Shown in pieces: positions 42,701 to 55,700 of a stretch of DNA of 64,000 nt. Source of the DNA: Thysanoteuthis rhombus (lineage: Eukaryota; Mollusca; Cephalopoda; Oegopsida; Thysanoteuthidae). Each line of letters opens with the position of its first letter. Positions within the stretch are counted from its first letter, which is position 1. The notes below the pieces were generated by a model. It saw only the letters and a program-made list of their open reading frames with translations, had not been told where the DNA came from and ran no database searches. The translations under genes and the position numbers were made by a program. Location of the stretch: the NCBI GenBank assembly GCA_963457665.1, contig OY735207.1, forward strand, positions 45,597,679 through 45,661,678, read 5' to 3'.

Positions 42701-45700
42701 GTAATAAATCTAATGCAAAATTCATTCTTTACTGTAAACGATCGATTGTTATTTGATAGATTTAAAATGCTTCCCTAACTTGTTTCTTCAGCGCAGAAGT
42801 TGTATTTATTATGGAAAATGTCTTCTATTTCCGTTCTTGGTTCTTGATTTAATTTTCTTTAAGTGTAGTTACTTCTGAACTATTTCCTATTAGAAACCGA
42901 CAACAAGAACTGTCTACATAGGTTTCTTCAATTTTCAAGTGGTTCTGGCTATCTGTCTATGTGTTATGCGAACAGGCCGCACCAATGGTGCTAATGGATG
43001 GAAAATTTGAACATTTACTTCTTTATGTGTCTAAAAAACTTTTTTTTTTCAAAATTCCATCAAAAATAGGATTACAACTGGAGGCTCAATTTACGATGTA
43101 AACTGATCCTGATTTATCACCTTTTTGTGTTCCGCTGCATTTACACTTTATCTGATTAGGGCTATTTTAGAGGTCACAGCCCAACAAAAGGCGAAAGAAG
43201 TAATTTATCCATTGATAACCCCCTTTTCCAATTTTTTTCAATCGATTACCCTGGTAAAGTATGCTGCCAAAAGACTTTGATCACTTGAAGGTTGGTTTTT
43301 ATTTAACGAATAATCTTGCCTATTTCATACTTGAAAAAAAAAATTCAAATGGTTTCTCTACATTATCTTAATTACCTCAAAATTTAATAATCCACTAGTT
43401 TTGTATTAGGTAATTATAGTATAGATTAATCTTTTCATCTTATCAATTCCATTTGAGGTCTTATTAAAAAATGATTGAACTTGTTCAAATGAAGACTATA
43501 TTGTTTCGAATGGTGAGTAGAATATATTTTTCATCTGCAAAAATGTTACTTTTAAGTGGAACATTCAATTGTTACTGATATGGAAACACATATAAAACTA
43601 TCACAGTTCATTATATAAATAAATATTGAATAAAAATACTTCTTTTATTAATTTATAGTACTTAAACATCTGAATGAAAATGCTACTTTGGAAAAAATAG
43701 ATTCCATGAAAAATTTGGATTTGCATGATCAGTGACATTACAAAAGCTACCATCACATCTACCTGCATAAGTAACATTTCTTATTTGTTCGCTTATAAAA
43801 GCAAAAAATTAAACGTTCGTATACGAAGAGGATAATCCAAAAAGCAAAATGTTATTTTCGTTTAAAGGTCTCAGAATCGTGTAAACAAAACAACTTTAAA
43901 GAGTTTTGAAAGATAGTAGAGGTTGCTTTGCAATCTAGACACAATCTAGATACACTGTATCACATATTTATCCTTAAACTTGGGTTCTTATAAACACTAA
44001 AGAAATTCTAAAGACTTGAATTAGACAATAGAAAAAACATCCTTACTCGGAGGTTTCGCATCAATTTTTGTCTGTCTTTGTTTGGCTCACCATCCGGAAG
44101 CATAAATGTTTTCAATTCTTTTATCCCCTGAAAATAAACATAGTTCAAATTTGATAACAACGATCACTGAACATTCAAAAAATTGATTTTTTAGTGCCAC
44201 TTGATGAATTACAGTCAATGTACATTTCTGTTATGCTAATCATCATCTTTTGTAATTACTACTAAAAAGACCCTTTGAGAATTGCATGCATAGTCTTAAG
44301 AAAGGGACACAAAATAATTTATTCATTTTTAATAGCACAGAAATATATCATACACAATTTTCAATCCTGGCTTACCCATTCACAGATCATTATCCCTAAT
44401 TTTTAAAAACGGAAGACAAGAATATTCGTGATAAATTCCTTCGTTGTCGTCTGTTCGATTCATATACAGGAAAGCCTGCTTGGAACCGCACGCCATACTA
44501 GTACACGCGATTGATCATCATCATCATCCTCATAGCATCCGTTGTTGGACATAGATGTTACCCAAGGTTCGCCAGACCTCTCCACCTCTCTATGATGGGC
44601 GTTGTGTAGCCAATACTTACTGAACTCGTCTATTTTCTGCCGGCAAAAGTTTCGCATATGATCTCTGGAGATCCACATCGTAAATCTTAGTGTCAATCGG
44701 TTATCTGTCATTTTTGCAACATGACTAACCCATTGCCATTCGAGTTTTCTAATGGATTCTATGATATCCCTGACTCCTGTTTTTTCTCCTCTTATGTACT
44801 GTGATGTCACGTAATCTCTCCATGTGATGTTGAACATAATTCGCTCCTGTTCACGTTGCATGGTTCTCAGTTTGAGAATCGATTTTTTGATCAGGTTCCA
44901 TGTTTAAGCTCCATAGGTGACTACCGGTAGGATGTATTGGTTTTATACAGTTCTTTTTAGGACTAATGGGATTTCCTTGTTCTTGAAGGTTGAGAGGAAA
45001 ATTATAAAAAAAAACTATCAGGATTTATTAAAGGACCTCAATGTGGTTGCTTCCAGGAAGGATGAGAGATAATGAATAGCATTTAAGGCCAAAACTGATG
45101 AGTTACTGTAAGTATCTACATGACGAATTCATGCAACAATATAAAAATTATATATCTTGTGAAATCTAATTATTTCACTGAAATACTTGTAAAGTTTTGA
45201 CACCTTTCAATATTTTTGGTATTGTTTACATAACTTAAGTTTATGTCCAAGCTTTTTGACAACAAAATAAAGTTTTTTTTTTATCGGCTTATTTATTTAA
45301 TACACCCCAAAGTCTTTTAAATTAAAGTTTTTTCCAACATTAAGATGAAATTTAATAACGCATAGAATTATTTTAGTTATTCATAAAAAGATTGGTATCT
45401 CAGTTTTCTACTAAATATTATTTAGAAATGGTTCCAGAACATTATACACATTCTCCATACAACACACCATTTACCTAGGACGTATCTCACATGTGGTTCC
45501 GGGCTTTACTGTCCTTGAACCAGTCATTTTTGCAGAGTGTAGACTCGTCTGTTACGGCATTAAACTATAGTGTTTCAAATCTACCGTTCGAATTCTAAGG
45601 TCGAATAAGCGAGTATTGTTACTACAGGTTCTAGAAGCCGATACTTGTGATAGATTTATATCTAATCAAATACTCGTTTTGCGAGACAATTAGATTTCAA

Positions 45701-46663
45701 TGATTTATAAGCAAAGTGATAAGGGTATTTCTTCATTGTCATCATATTCATAAACACAATGTACGGCGGGGGAAATGAAATCGTTCCAACATGAGAAAAG
45801 TTTTGTATCTGCAAAGTACCTTCTTGAGTGATTTGAGTATAAACCATAATTTACCATTATAGAACAACTGTACGATGTACTGCTGGCTTGCATATGCACT
45901 CTTTCATAACAAAACTCTTTGTCAACCTCAGACTTAACATTTCATAAGGCCTGTACGATTAGCTTCTCCGTTGGGGACTTTGCAGTCCTTTAATATTATG
46001 GATTTTACACCACCTCAAACTAAGTGTGTGTGGTTTTTGAAAACTTTGTCAAGAAGAGGCTATTGATCTTGATAAAAGATTAATGTTTCCGTAATCATTG
46101 ACATCCGACACTATTCTGGTCGCAATGGTTCGGAAAACAGATCAATTATTAACGAAGAGAATGCTTATTGCCTACAAGCATTTATATGGACTTGGGACTA
46201 TGCTCAGCCTTATATCTTTTGGCTTGGATCTGGTTCTTGCGATCAGTGTTCAAATCTGGATCATACTAAAGTTTCTAAATAGGAGCAAGCGTTTTTTTCT
46301 TGTTAGTTGAATCTTTCAAAGAAACATCTAAGCTAAAAATATAATTTTGAAAGTGGAGAAAATGCACGAAGGTCACATAGTATACGATTAATCTTACTCG
46401 TCAGACAAGTAATAAATAACTTACTTCAATGATGCCATGTGTTTTGCGAGCGGTGAGATGATGGCCAGGTTTTTTCTGCAAGAGAAACAAAAAATGATTA
46501 ACGATTCTCGTCTTTTCTATTACCTGCTTTTGTCCGTAGTAAAATTACGAAGATTATTTTTCAATCGTTTTCTTAATCATGAAAATATTTTTACTCCAGA
46601 AAAAAGCCACTAAATTTTACTATTCATATTAAGACAAATATTCTTTGGTATGGTTCGAATAAA

Positions 46664-46756
<93 letters not shown>

Positions 46757-49700
46757 ATAGATATTGAAGCAAATAATAGATTTAAATCAAAGATCAGGCC
46801 ATGATAAAGTAAAATCTAGCGTTTATTCAATCGTAAAGTAACCATATTCAATGATTTGTTTCTACATGAAGAATAAAAGAAATCAGAACAATTTTCAATT
46901 TTAGAAGGATTGACCATAGTACCAGGGACCCTTTTCAAGCACTGTGCCTTACCATTGTACAAAGGCAAGAATTGAGGTGCCCGGACACTACGATCCCATT
47001 ATTTCGTCTATCCATTTTCTTATTCTCCTTTATATCACCTTCGCAAGTTTTTAATAACCCACTTCCGGCTTGCTGGGTCCGTCGAAGTTTCACCAGACTC
47101 CCGCTAAGTGTACATTTTGGGAACACATTCCCTACTCTGTTACCTACCTCTCGTGACGCTGGCCAAAGGGTCAAGTTTCTTCCAGTTTAGAATTATGATT
47201 GTCCTTCTCTTAAACTGGTTACCAGCCAAGGCTGGAGAGCCCAGTCTGTCCTGCTATTTATCTATAGCTGGTGGACGGTGAATTCATCACTTTCCCCAAT
47301 TATGAGATGAACACCGATTTCCCTTCCCGTGCCATTGACAGTTAGGTCACCCCTTCTACATCACCATGATGTACATATCAATTCCAATTTTCTGACTATT
47401 TGATAAATGAGAAATATCTTACAACTTTGATAAGATTGAACAACATTGGGACCATTCCGGCCACAAAGTTGAAATCCCGTATATCTTCTTGTTGTACATA
47501 TTGCAACGTGTAAGCGTCATCATAAAGACTCTCATTAGTTGCCGAGATCTATCAAAAAAAGAAGAAAATGGATATGAAAAACAACGATGATACATAAATT
47601 CAATGTTCAGTACAACTAACGAAAAATGAATAATAATAAAAAATACACTGTTCTTATCATTTGTAAAAAGACATGTTTAAAAGAGCGCATTAAGATATAC
47701 AGCAGAAATGTAAAACAAAGACACAAGAACAATAAGTTTAACAATGCATTTACTATGTGTGGTAGTAGTAGCAGGAGAAGGAATAGGAGGTGGGATAGAA
47801 TGACAAGGTTAGTTCATCTGAAGGTCTGGGCCGAGTTTCATTTCAATCCAACATGATACATCTGAGAAAATTGATATTTAACATACAAGAGACTGACAGA
47901 CCGAAAAGTGTCTTACAGAGATGCATAGACGCATCCCCCCCCAATATGACTGTTGGAATGTTAAGACACACATTTTTTTTAAATTATATCTGGATTGGTT
48001 GCTGTTGCTGATCAGGCGAAAATATCTTTTTCTAACCTGGCAACTCGTGAATATCAATATATTCTTATCCTTATTTTGCTAATGTACGAGTTTTTAGCAT
48101 TTCTTTTGCATAATCATTTCATTCATATAAATTGATAACAATATCAGTCAACAATATCAGTTATCTTCCTAGGCTTTTTATGACCTCTCGGTATCTTTCA
48201 GCTGAATTGTGTATTCTATCACGAAAGAACAATGCTGCTTTTGATTCGATGAATTTGTCGAGGAATCTTTGGATGTTTTGAAATGGTTGAAACAGCTGAC
48301 CAGATACAGTGCTACATGGAATGAAACAAATGGTAGCTCGAATTTGATAGGACTTATATTCGGTCATGGTTTTCATCAACAATTTTTAAAAAAAGTATGC
48401 ATTTCCAAGCAATAGAGAGTTGAATAAATTTCTGAGGCACTTCTAAAATTCCTCTAACATTTCGCAAAGATATTTGAAAATGTTGTGTCAACATAAAATC
48501 AATATTATTCTTAATATTGAAGTTAGCGCAAGTTTCCGATGTAATCATATTAAAAATATGGTTTTGCTCCTACTTAAAACATGCCCGGTTAGTCACCCAA
48601 TAGAAACTGTTGGTGGTGATCAATTAAAAACTGGAAAAAAAGGGTGACCAATGTATAAGTGACATTACTCGTTTTCTGTTGGATTAGTAAAATCCCTGTT
48701 TTTAAAAGACAGAAATAAAATTAAAAACAACCGTAAATGCAGTAGGGCACAATTTAGGGACCAATTTAAGATAAACTCACATTATAAATTGAACTCTCCA
48801 CAAAAAACAATTGTGGGGAAAGGATTGTGAAAACAGAAAAAAAACCCCAAATATTTTACCAGCCATTATCAATTTTCAGCCCCCCAGCTCGATTGGTTTG
48901 ACCTGTACGCGCGGTACATACATTTATAGCCAGCCAGCCCATCAGCCCAGCTTAAAACTGAAGGGACCTATGCTGACAGCTTTGGAGACAGTTTTGGTTG
49001 ACAGTTTTTAGTAATTGCTTCCGCTTCCGTTGTACTTAAAAAAAACTGATTGCAAATATGTGCCTCTATGCTTGACAATATCTTCGATTCTATTGAATAT
49101 CAAGTTATCGAATAATTACATATTTTCCACTGGAAAAAATCTTCGATACTATGATTTAACATCAGTCAATCAAATAGAGTTTGCTGCAACGATGTTTTGG
49201 GCCCCTTTTGGTGTCTTAACGCTGAAGTTATCTGCCTTAAAATAAAAATAATAATGGACATGTTCCCGTGTTTGGGATTTCAACTCAATTCCTTTGAAAA
49301 TGAGGTTGAGTGAAAAGATCAAGCACGTTATGCATGTGTATGATTGATAGACAAAAGAAACGCAAAAACAAAATTTATATTCATATCTATTGAGAAATGG
49401 ACATATTTGATCCGACAGAATTGCGTTATATTATATAAAAACTCATTTGAGATGATCTCCAATTGTGACATGATTAATGTATCATTCGCCCTAGACGACG
49501 TTGTCTTGGGCAAGTGATACATTAACCACGTAACGAGGGGGAATCATCTCAAATAAGTTTCTACATAATTTAATGCAATTTATATTACATATTTATGTCT
49601 GTTATAACCTTAAAAACTACATGGCCGATCTACAGAACATAAAGAATGGAAATATGTATTAAAACTTGGCACAACCTTCATAATTTTGAATACAATAATA

Positions 49701-52700
49701 TTTTCTGTAATTCAAAGTAGATTGTTTTTTCACTAATTCTTTTAGGATCAGTTTTGAGAGAACCGTTTTCACACAATTATTGTTTCTTTGAATTTGGGGA
49801 AAGTTTAGTATCAAAGTACTCAATATGAAACAATATGGTTTTCTGTTACACAGTTCAGTACTTAGTTAAAACAATTTTTTTTGTGTTATTAAACTCAGTC
49901 TTCTCTGGTGCCTCATCATATTCCTTATCATTTCTGGGATCCAGCATAATTATAAGACATTCAAAAAGTATTATCTATTTGAATAATAATCAGGTTATTG
50001 TCACCAACAGTAAATTTAATCCCTCTCTGACTACCCACTACAAACTTCATTTTGTGGGTATTTTTGAGCTTCGGGCGTACACTTCAGTACCACAGTTAAA
50101 ACCACGAACCTTTTTCTGTTAAGTGGCTTTTCATATCCAACCCTGATCCTTCTTTTCTTAGTTTTCGTGTTCAATGGGAAACTAATTGATTATTAAAACA
50201 TTAACCAGCATTATAATAGCTGTTTACCTTTCGAGTTGCGGCACCGTCCCACCTGAGACTGCTCATGGACTGTTCATCTGGATCTCTGGACGAATGTCTT
50301 TCATAATCTTCATCTGGAAATTTACAAAGGAAAATGTGCATTCATCAATTCAGTGGTTTGAAGCAACAGCCAGCATTATATTCTCTCATTTCAAGATTTT
50401 GATTCATGAGATAAATCAGATACATTAATCTGCTTACAAGATTCTGATGTCGTCTCCGATATCAAAGGAAGATAGGAAATTAATCCTGAGTGATATGTTC
50501 AGTAATGTAGTTTGACTACACTGGGTCATAGTAATGAGTTCAAAACGACACGTCAGTATTACATGAGGGCAAATGAAGGCTAAATCTAATAACGTGACGT
50601 AAGTAAACGTAAGGATTATGCAGCTTTTACCATGAAAATGTATATATAGGGACCAGCAAGCAATTTGAAGTCCATCAGTCAAATAGAGGAAAATCAAACT
50701 GGGAGAATGTTGAAACATTCAAGACTTTCTTTTGAGGGTGAGACAAAAGACTTCCTTGTTTGACTGAAAAGGATCTTCAGCTCTGGTTCGATCTCTCATT
50801 GTCTCTCCATTATGCATTAGAATGAAAAAAAAAAGAACTCTCAGCCATAACCAAAGCAAATTGACTTTTATTTTCTACCGTCTGCAATGAGATGAAGAAG
50901 ATGATTGGTCAAAGAAAGTAGAAGATATCAAGCTGCTGTCAAACCTATGTTTCATTACATTTGGTTAGTAATTCGATCTTAATATATCTACTTTCAAAAC
51001 AATAGCAATTGGATTTCGTGGAAAGCTATGCAAAAATCAATTTCTAAACAAAAATAAAAAAAATCCAGCTTATTTTGGCCAGATTATGAACAATGTTAGT
51101 GTTTAGTGTGATTATTCGAATAATTTGAGTGGGTTACATTTATTCATATCGCCATCCAAGAGTGAGTTACCTCATTTAAATTTCAAGAGCAATATTGAAA
51201 GCTAAAATACATTATATTTTGTTTTTATATATTTCAAGTGCCACAATTGAGCATAAATATTTGGGAAATACTCAGACACAGTATAAACATTGCTCTATCA
51301 GCTTCGGTGCAAAATAATATTGTAAAACTTCAAGATAACTGATGTATATATTGCATGAAAAACTGACTTTTACATGTACTTAATAAATCACCTTGAAGAA
51401 AGAATTGCTAGTTGAACTTAGTAATTTCTTTTTTTTCTGGATGATTGGAATTGAACTTGAGAAATCTTGGTCTTCAGTTAACTTCTATGTTCACCACATT
51501 GTATCCAATGTACTTACATTGATAAATCATGTGAAAAGGATGATTTCCAGTGTTTTAAAACAGCTTTGTTTCCAAGTTGTGCCTTGCTGTATATTTTACT
51601 AGTGACCTTTGTTTAAGACCAAGACTGATGAGAAGACCAGTTTAAATCTTAACAAAAACAATGGTTTATCATCAGATTGAACTCTGACACAAGAAGGATT
51701 ATATTACCAGAATGTACCAGAAAGGGTGGTTCAAATACTTATGAAACTTCCTTGGCAGGAGTATATAAAGTAGTTGCTGAGCCGGTGTACTGTTTTCAGA
51801 TCACTGATGCTGTCAGGAAAACTCAAGTGTCACATTTAACGTTTCAGTTTGCAAACAGAAATACAAGGAACTACTCAGAAGAGTCCAATAATTTCTGTTC
51901 GGAAAATGTACTCTTTTATATTTTTACCGAGGGTTCATTTTGAGAACATAGGAGGTTGAGAAGTGAATTCCTGAAAATGTTAATGCAAATACGATGAAAT
52001 AATCGAATGAGGTTATTTCAGTATGAACCAGTTTTTTGCCTGCTGCTTACCTCCCTGTGTCACTTTCACCGACCATAAAACAGATTCCGCTTTTACGATC
52101 TTCCTACCTTTTCTCGTTTGAGGATCGAGCGCATATCGTACAATACAGAGTGATGCTATGGCGGGAGGCCTGTTATAATACCTTTGTAAAATATCATTCG
52201 TGAATCAGTTGCTCATTATATTCTGCATTAATGGAACTAATATTGGAACTTGTGATGTAGAAACATGACAAGAAGCCACGAAAACGGCAAATAATACGGG
52301 AAATCAATGAAGCAATCATTTATTTTAGTATCAGCATAAAGAGTGCCCTACCAGCTTCGATTACTTTACATTTATGAATATCAAACATCTCAAGTTAGTC
52401 TGCCAGGAAAAGAAATAAGGATACTTGAGTACTAGGACAAATAGTTAATCTCTAAGGTTTAGCGTTGTTTTGGTGGCGGGAGGCCTGTGATTCAGTTGCT
52501 TAATTGGATAGCTTTCTTGCATTTGTGTGATCGGTGATATGCAAGTATGAATATTCTTTTGTCAACAACAGGTCTATTGTTGTTTAATATAAGCAAAAGA
52601 TTATATTCCTGTGGGCGATTTTGATTCTGGTATAGTTGTATAGTATAATGATTTTGCACTGTGGAAAGAAAATTGAATTTTACAAAAATGGTCGGAAAAC

Positions 52701-55700
52701 ACTTTTGACTCTGAAGGTGATATTATAAAAATTTATGTTTGATAAAGAGTTTACCTTTGAGTGCGTGAAGCCAACAGCCGCTGAGCATGTGTTCAATCCT
52801 CGCATAACTTTCGTACTGAATTTGGTCTCTCTCCTATGAAAGAAAAAAATTGATTATGTTATGTAGTATTGCTAGAGCAAGTTGCGATGCACACCGAATG
52901 TTCAAGAATATGCCTTTAAATGAAAAAACAATCATTTACTATTCAGTCTCACACAACCAGAGGAATTCTCCAGCAGAAGAGAATAATAGCAAATATTCTC
53001 CAGATATAACATGAAAAATGTTCTCATCAGGAAAAGCTTTGGATCTTTGCCTAAACTGCATCTAGATAAAAAGATAATGAATAACAACAGACAATTGAAC
53101 TGAACTACCGTGTTTGTATACAAAATGAACCACTCGGGATTACAATTACCAGAGGTCATTTTCGATATAATGAACAATGAAATCAGGTAACTGGTTTTGA
53201 TTGTTATCATTATCTCGTTTTTCATCACAAACATCGACTCAGCTCCCATTTAGTTATAAATCTGGGTTCACTATTGTCGGTTAATACTGTGGTAAATTAT
53301 ACAATTCTATCATAATACATGCTTACTAAAATTATCTTTTTCTGTTACAAGGCCAAAAGGAGGAAATTAAACTTAAAAAGATCTTGTTGGGACAATTTTC
53401 CCAGCAGGAATAGCCTTGAAAATCAGCACTCAACATCCTGACTATAAGCTTTGGCTCAAACACCGACTACTAATATTATTTTCAAAAAAGTACAAGTAAA
53501 GTCTATTTAAAGATCAGTATTTATTAAGCTAAGATTAGTACGTCATAAGGCCAAATGAGGAAAATAGGGGTATGAAAGATTGTATTGCGCCGGTCTTATA
53601 TGGAGATGATATTGAAAATCAAATATTACTTGAGCATTTCTCTGTGTTTCAAGTTTCCAAAAGATAAACCCACGGACAGCATGTTGGGTCTGCCTCGTAG
53701 TTGAGATAGTTATATATTTTCCATCGGTGTCAGAAGTCGATGTTCAAGTCCTGAATTTTTTATTTTCGAAGCAGTTGGGTAGGCAGGCTGGCTCAAGCCA
53801 CTTTAAAAACAGGCGCTACATAGATTTTCCCAGTAATCTTTTGTTATTGTTGCTCCGAGGTTCAGAGGACGTATCCGATTTACAAAACAAACTTTCATTT
53901 TGTATCTACATTTTTATACACAGTTGACTAAATAGTTTGTTAATGAGAATACAATTACTAGTTGAAACTCACGTCGGGAATTTACCGAACTCGATTCATT
54001 AAACCTTCCCCCGAGTTATATTGAGGAAACACGCTTACAAAAGGGACTGATTATAGTTCTTATATCCTGTGTGCATTGTAGTTTTATCATCTTTCGTGCA
54101 CAGCTCAAGAAAATGTAAGTAAATACGGATGGAAAGATTGCAAATTTTGTGGAACGTAATGTGTTTTCTTGAAACCTCTTCTCAATTTGGAAGAATCTGC
54201 ATAAACTTTACATAAACGTCTGAATCAAGAGATAAATGAGAAGAAACAAGAGAATGAACGAGTTGCGCCACTGTTTATGATATTTTCCAGATACCCGTGT
54301 TTAATGAATATTATCGCCAGAAGGAGCTCTTTTGCGATGGAGGCTCAAAGAGCCAACGCAAAGGAAAAATAAAGAGAAGAGAAGACTTATTTATTAAACC
54401 CTCTGCTAAAAATGAAAATGAACACTTAGAAGAGAAGACTCAGCATAAACATACGTCAGTCAGAGCTTGTGTTTTGCCTCCATTAGTCACTAAAAAAAAG
54501 ATTTAGTGTCAAAACAAACGGTATTTGATAGTCTTTAGTTATTACTCTTTCCCGGTATGAGTGGAGAATGCGGAACACTCTTCATTAGGATAAATTTCCT
54601 TGCACATTCAGCAGCTAATTGAGTATACTCTAAGCTGTGTAATTAGGGTGGAGGTAACCTTTTCGGTAGACTTGCATCCTACAAAAGAAGTTGGTCATAA
54701 AAACAAATTTGTAGGTATAAAGTCCTGGTTTCGACCAGACTTGAGATTTGCAAATGTCGCTGAGTTGATGCATGGAACAGGAACTAGGACATATGAACGG
54801 CCGTCATACTCTAATGGGCGGTGTCCCTTAGGAAACATAACGCTTACCTTAGTTCACCAATCAATTCTTTTTCGCCTTCAATATAAAAACGGGAGAGCAT
54901 CTCTTTATGAAGGCTGCTGCGTTACAAAACGAAACTTATCATTTCGTGGTTGTTACAACTACTTCAAGTACAATTCAGAAAATTGTTTTTCGAAAATATA
55001 GATATTTGTATTCCTTTGTTTGTTTACTATAATATCCCAATCCAGAGCTTGGATCAAAAAGCCTATAGCCTGACACGGTTATTAGCTGAAAATTTTGCTG
55101 TATAATGTTGTTTTGGTGCGATTATTGGATAATCGATGGTATAAGCGCATCGACAAGGAAGGAGATTATCTTGAAAAATAAATATTTGTCGTCTAAAATA
55201 AACGTTTTTTTTCCATCATTATGTTACGGACTTATTGGTGAATAGCAATTTGTGAGTGGTATCAAGTTTCATTTGATAAATGCACATTGGATTCCAGGAA
55301 AAAATACGCTATGAGAAAAATAATAAAATATATAAGTAGATGTTATGAAAGGATTTATTAGAGTTGAAGAAAGCAGGTATAAAGTAAATGAAAAATGAAC
55401 GTGCCCACAGCTGTAGGAAAGGAAATAATATCAAAAGAAAGCTAGCACGACGAAGAAATTGATGAAATGAATAGAAAATTCTTATGGAAAATATCTTTTC
55501 ATTTTGATTTCAATAAAACAGATAAACATCTGGTCATCATTAAAAATCAAGTAGTTGGAAGTGTTGCTCTAACTTGTTGGCATAAATCACTCGGATTCAA
55601 GTGGGTTTCTTTATTAAACAAATATCTATAAAAACAGAAGTTTGAAAAACAAAAAACAAAAACAAAAAACAAAAAACGAACATTCATTTGAGTTTACAGA

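Larger units (their letters stand above)
47549..50227 (-). other. Intron E8-E9
   Basis: Contains a mariner C-terminal scrap on the minus strand and the best palindromic MITE copy; the rest is unassigned. Confidence 0.7.
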
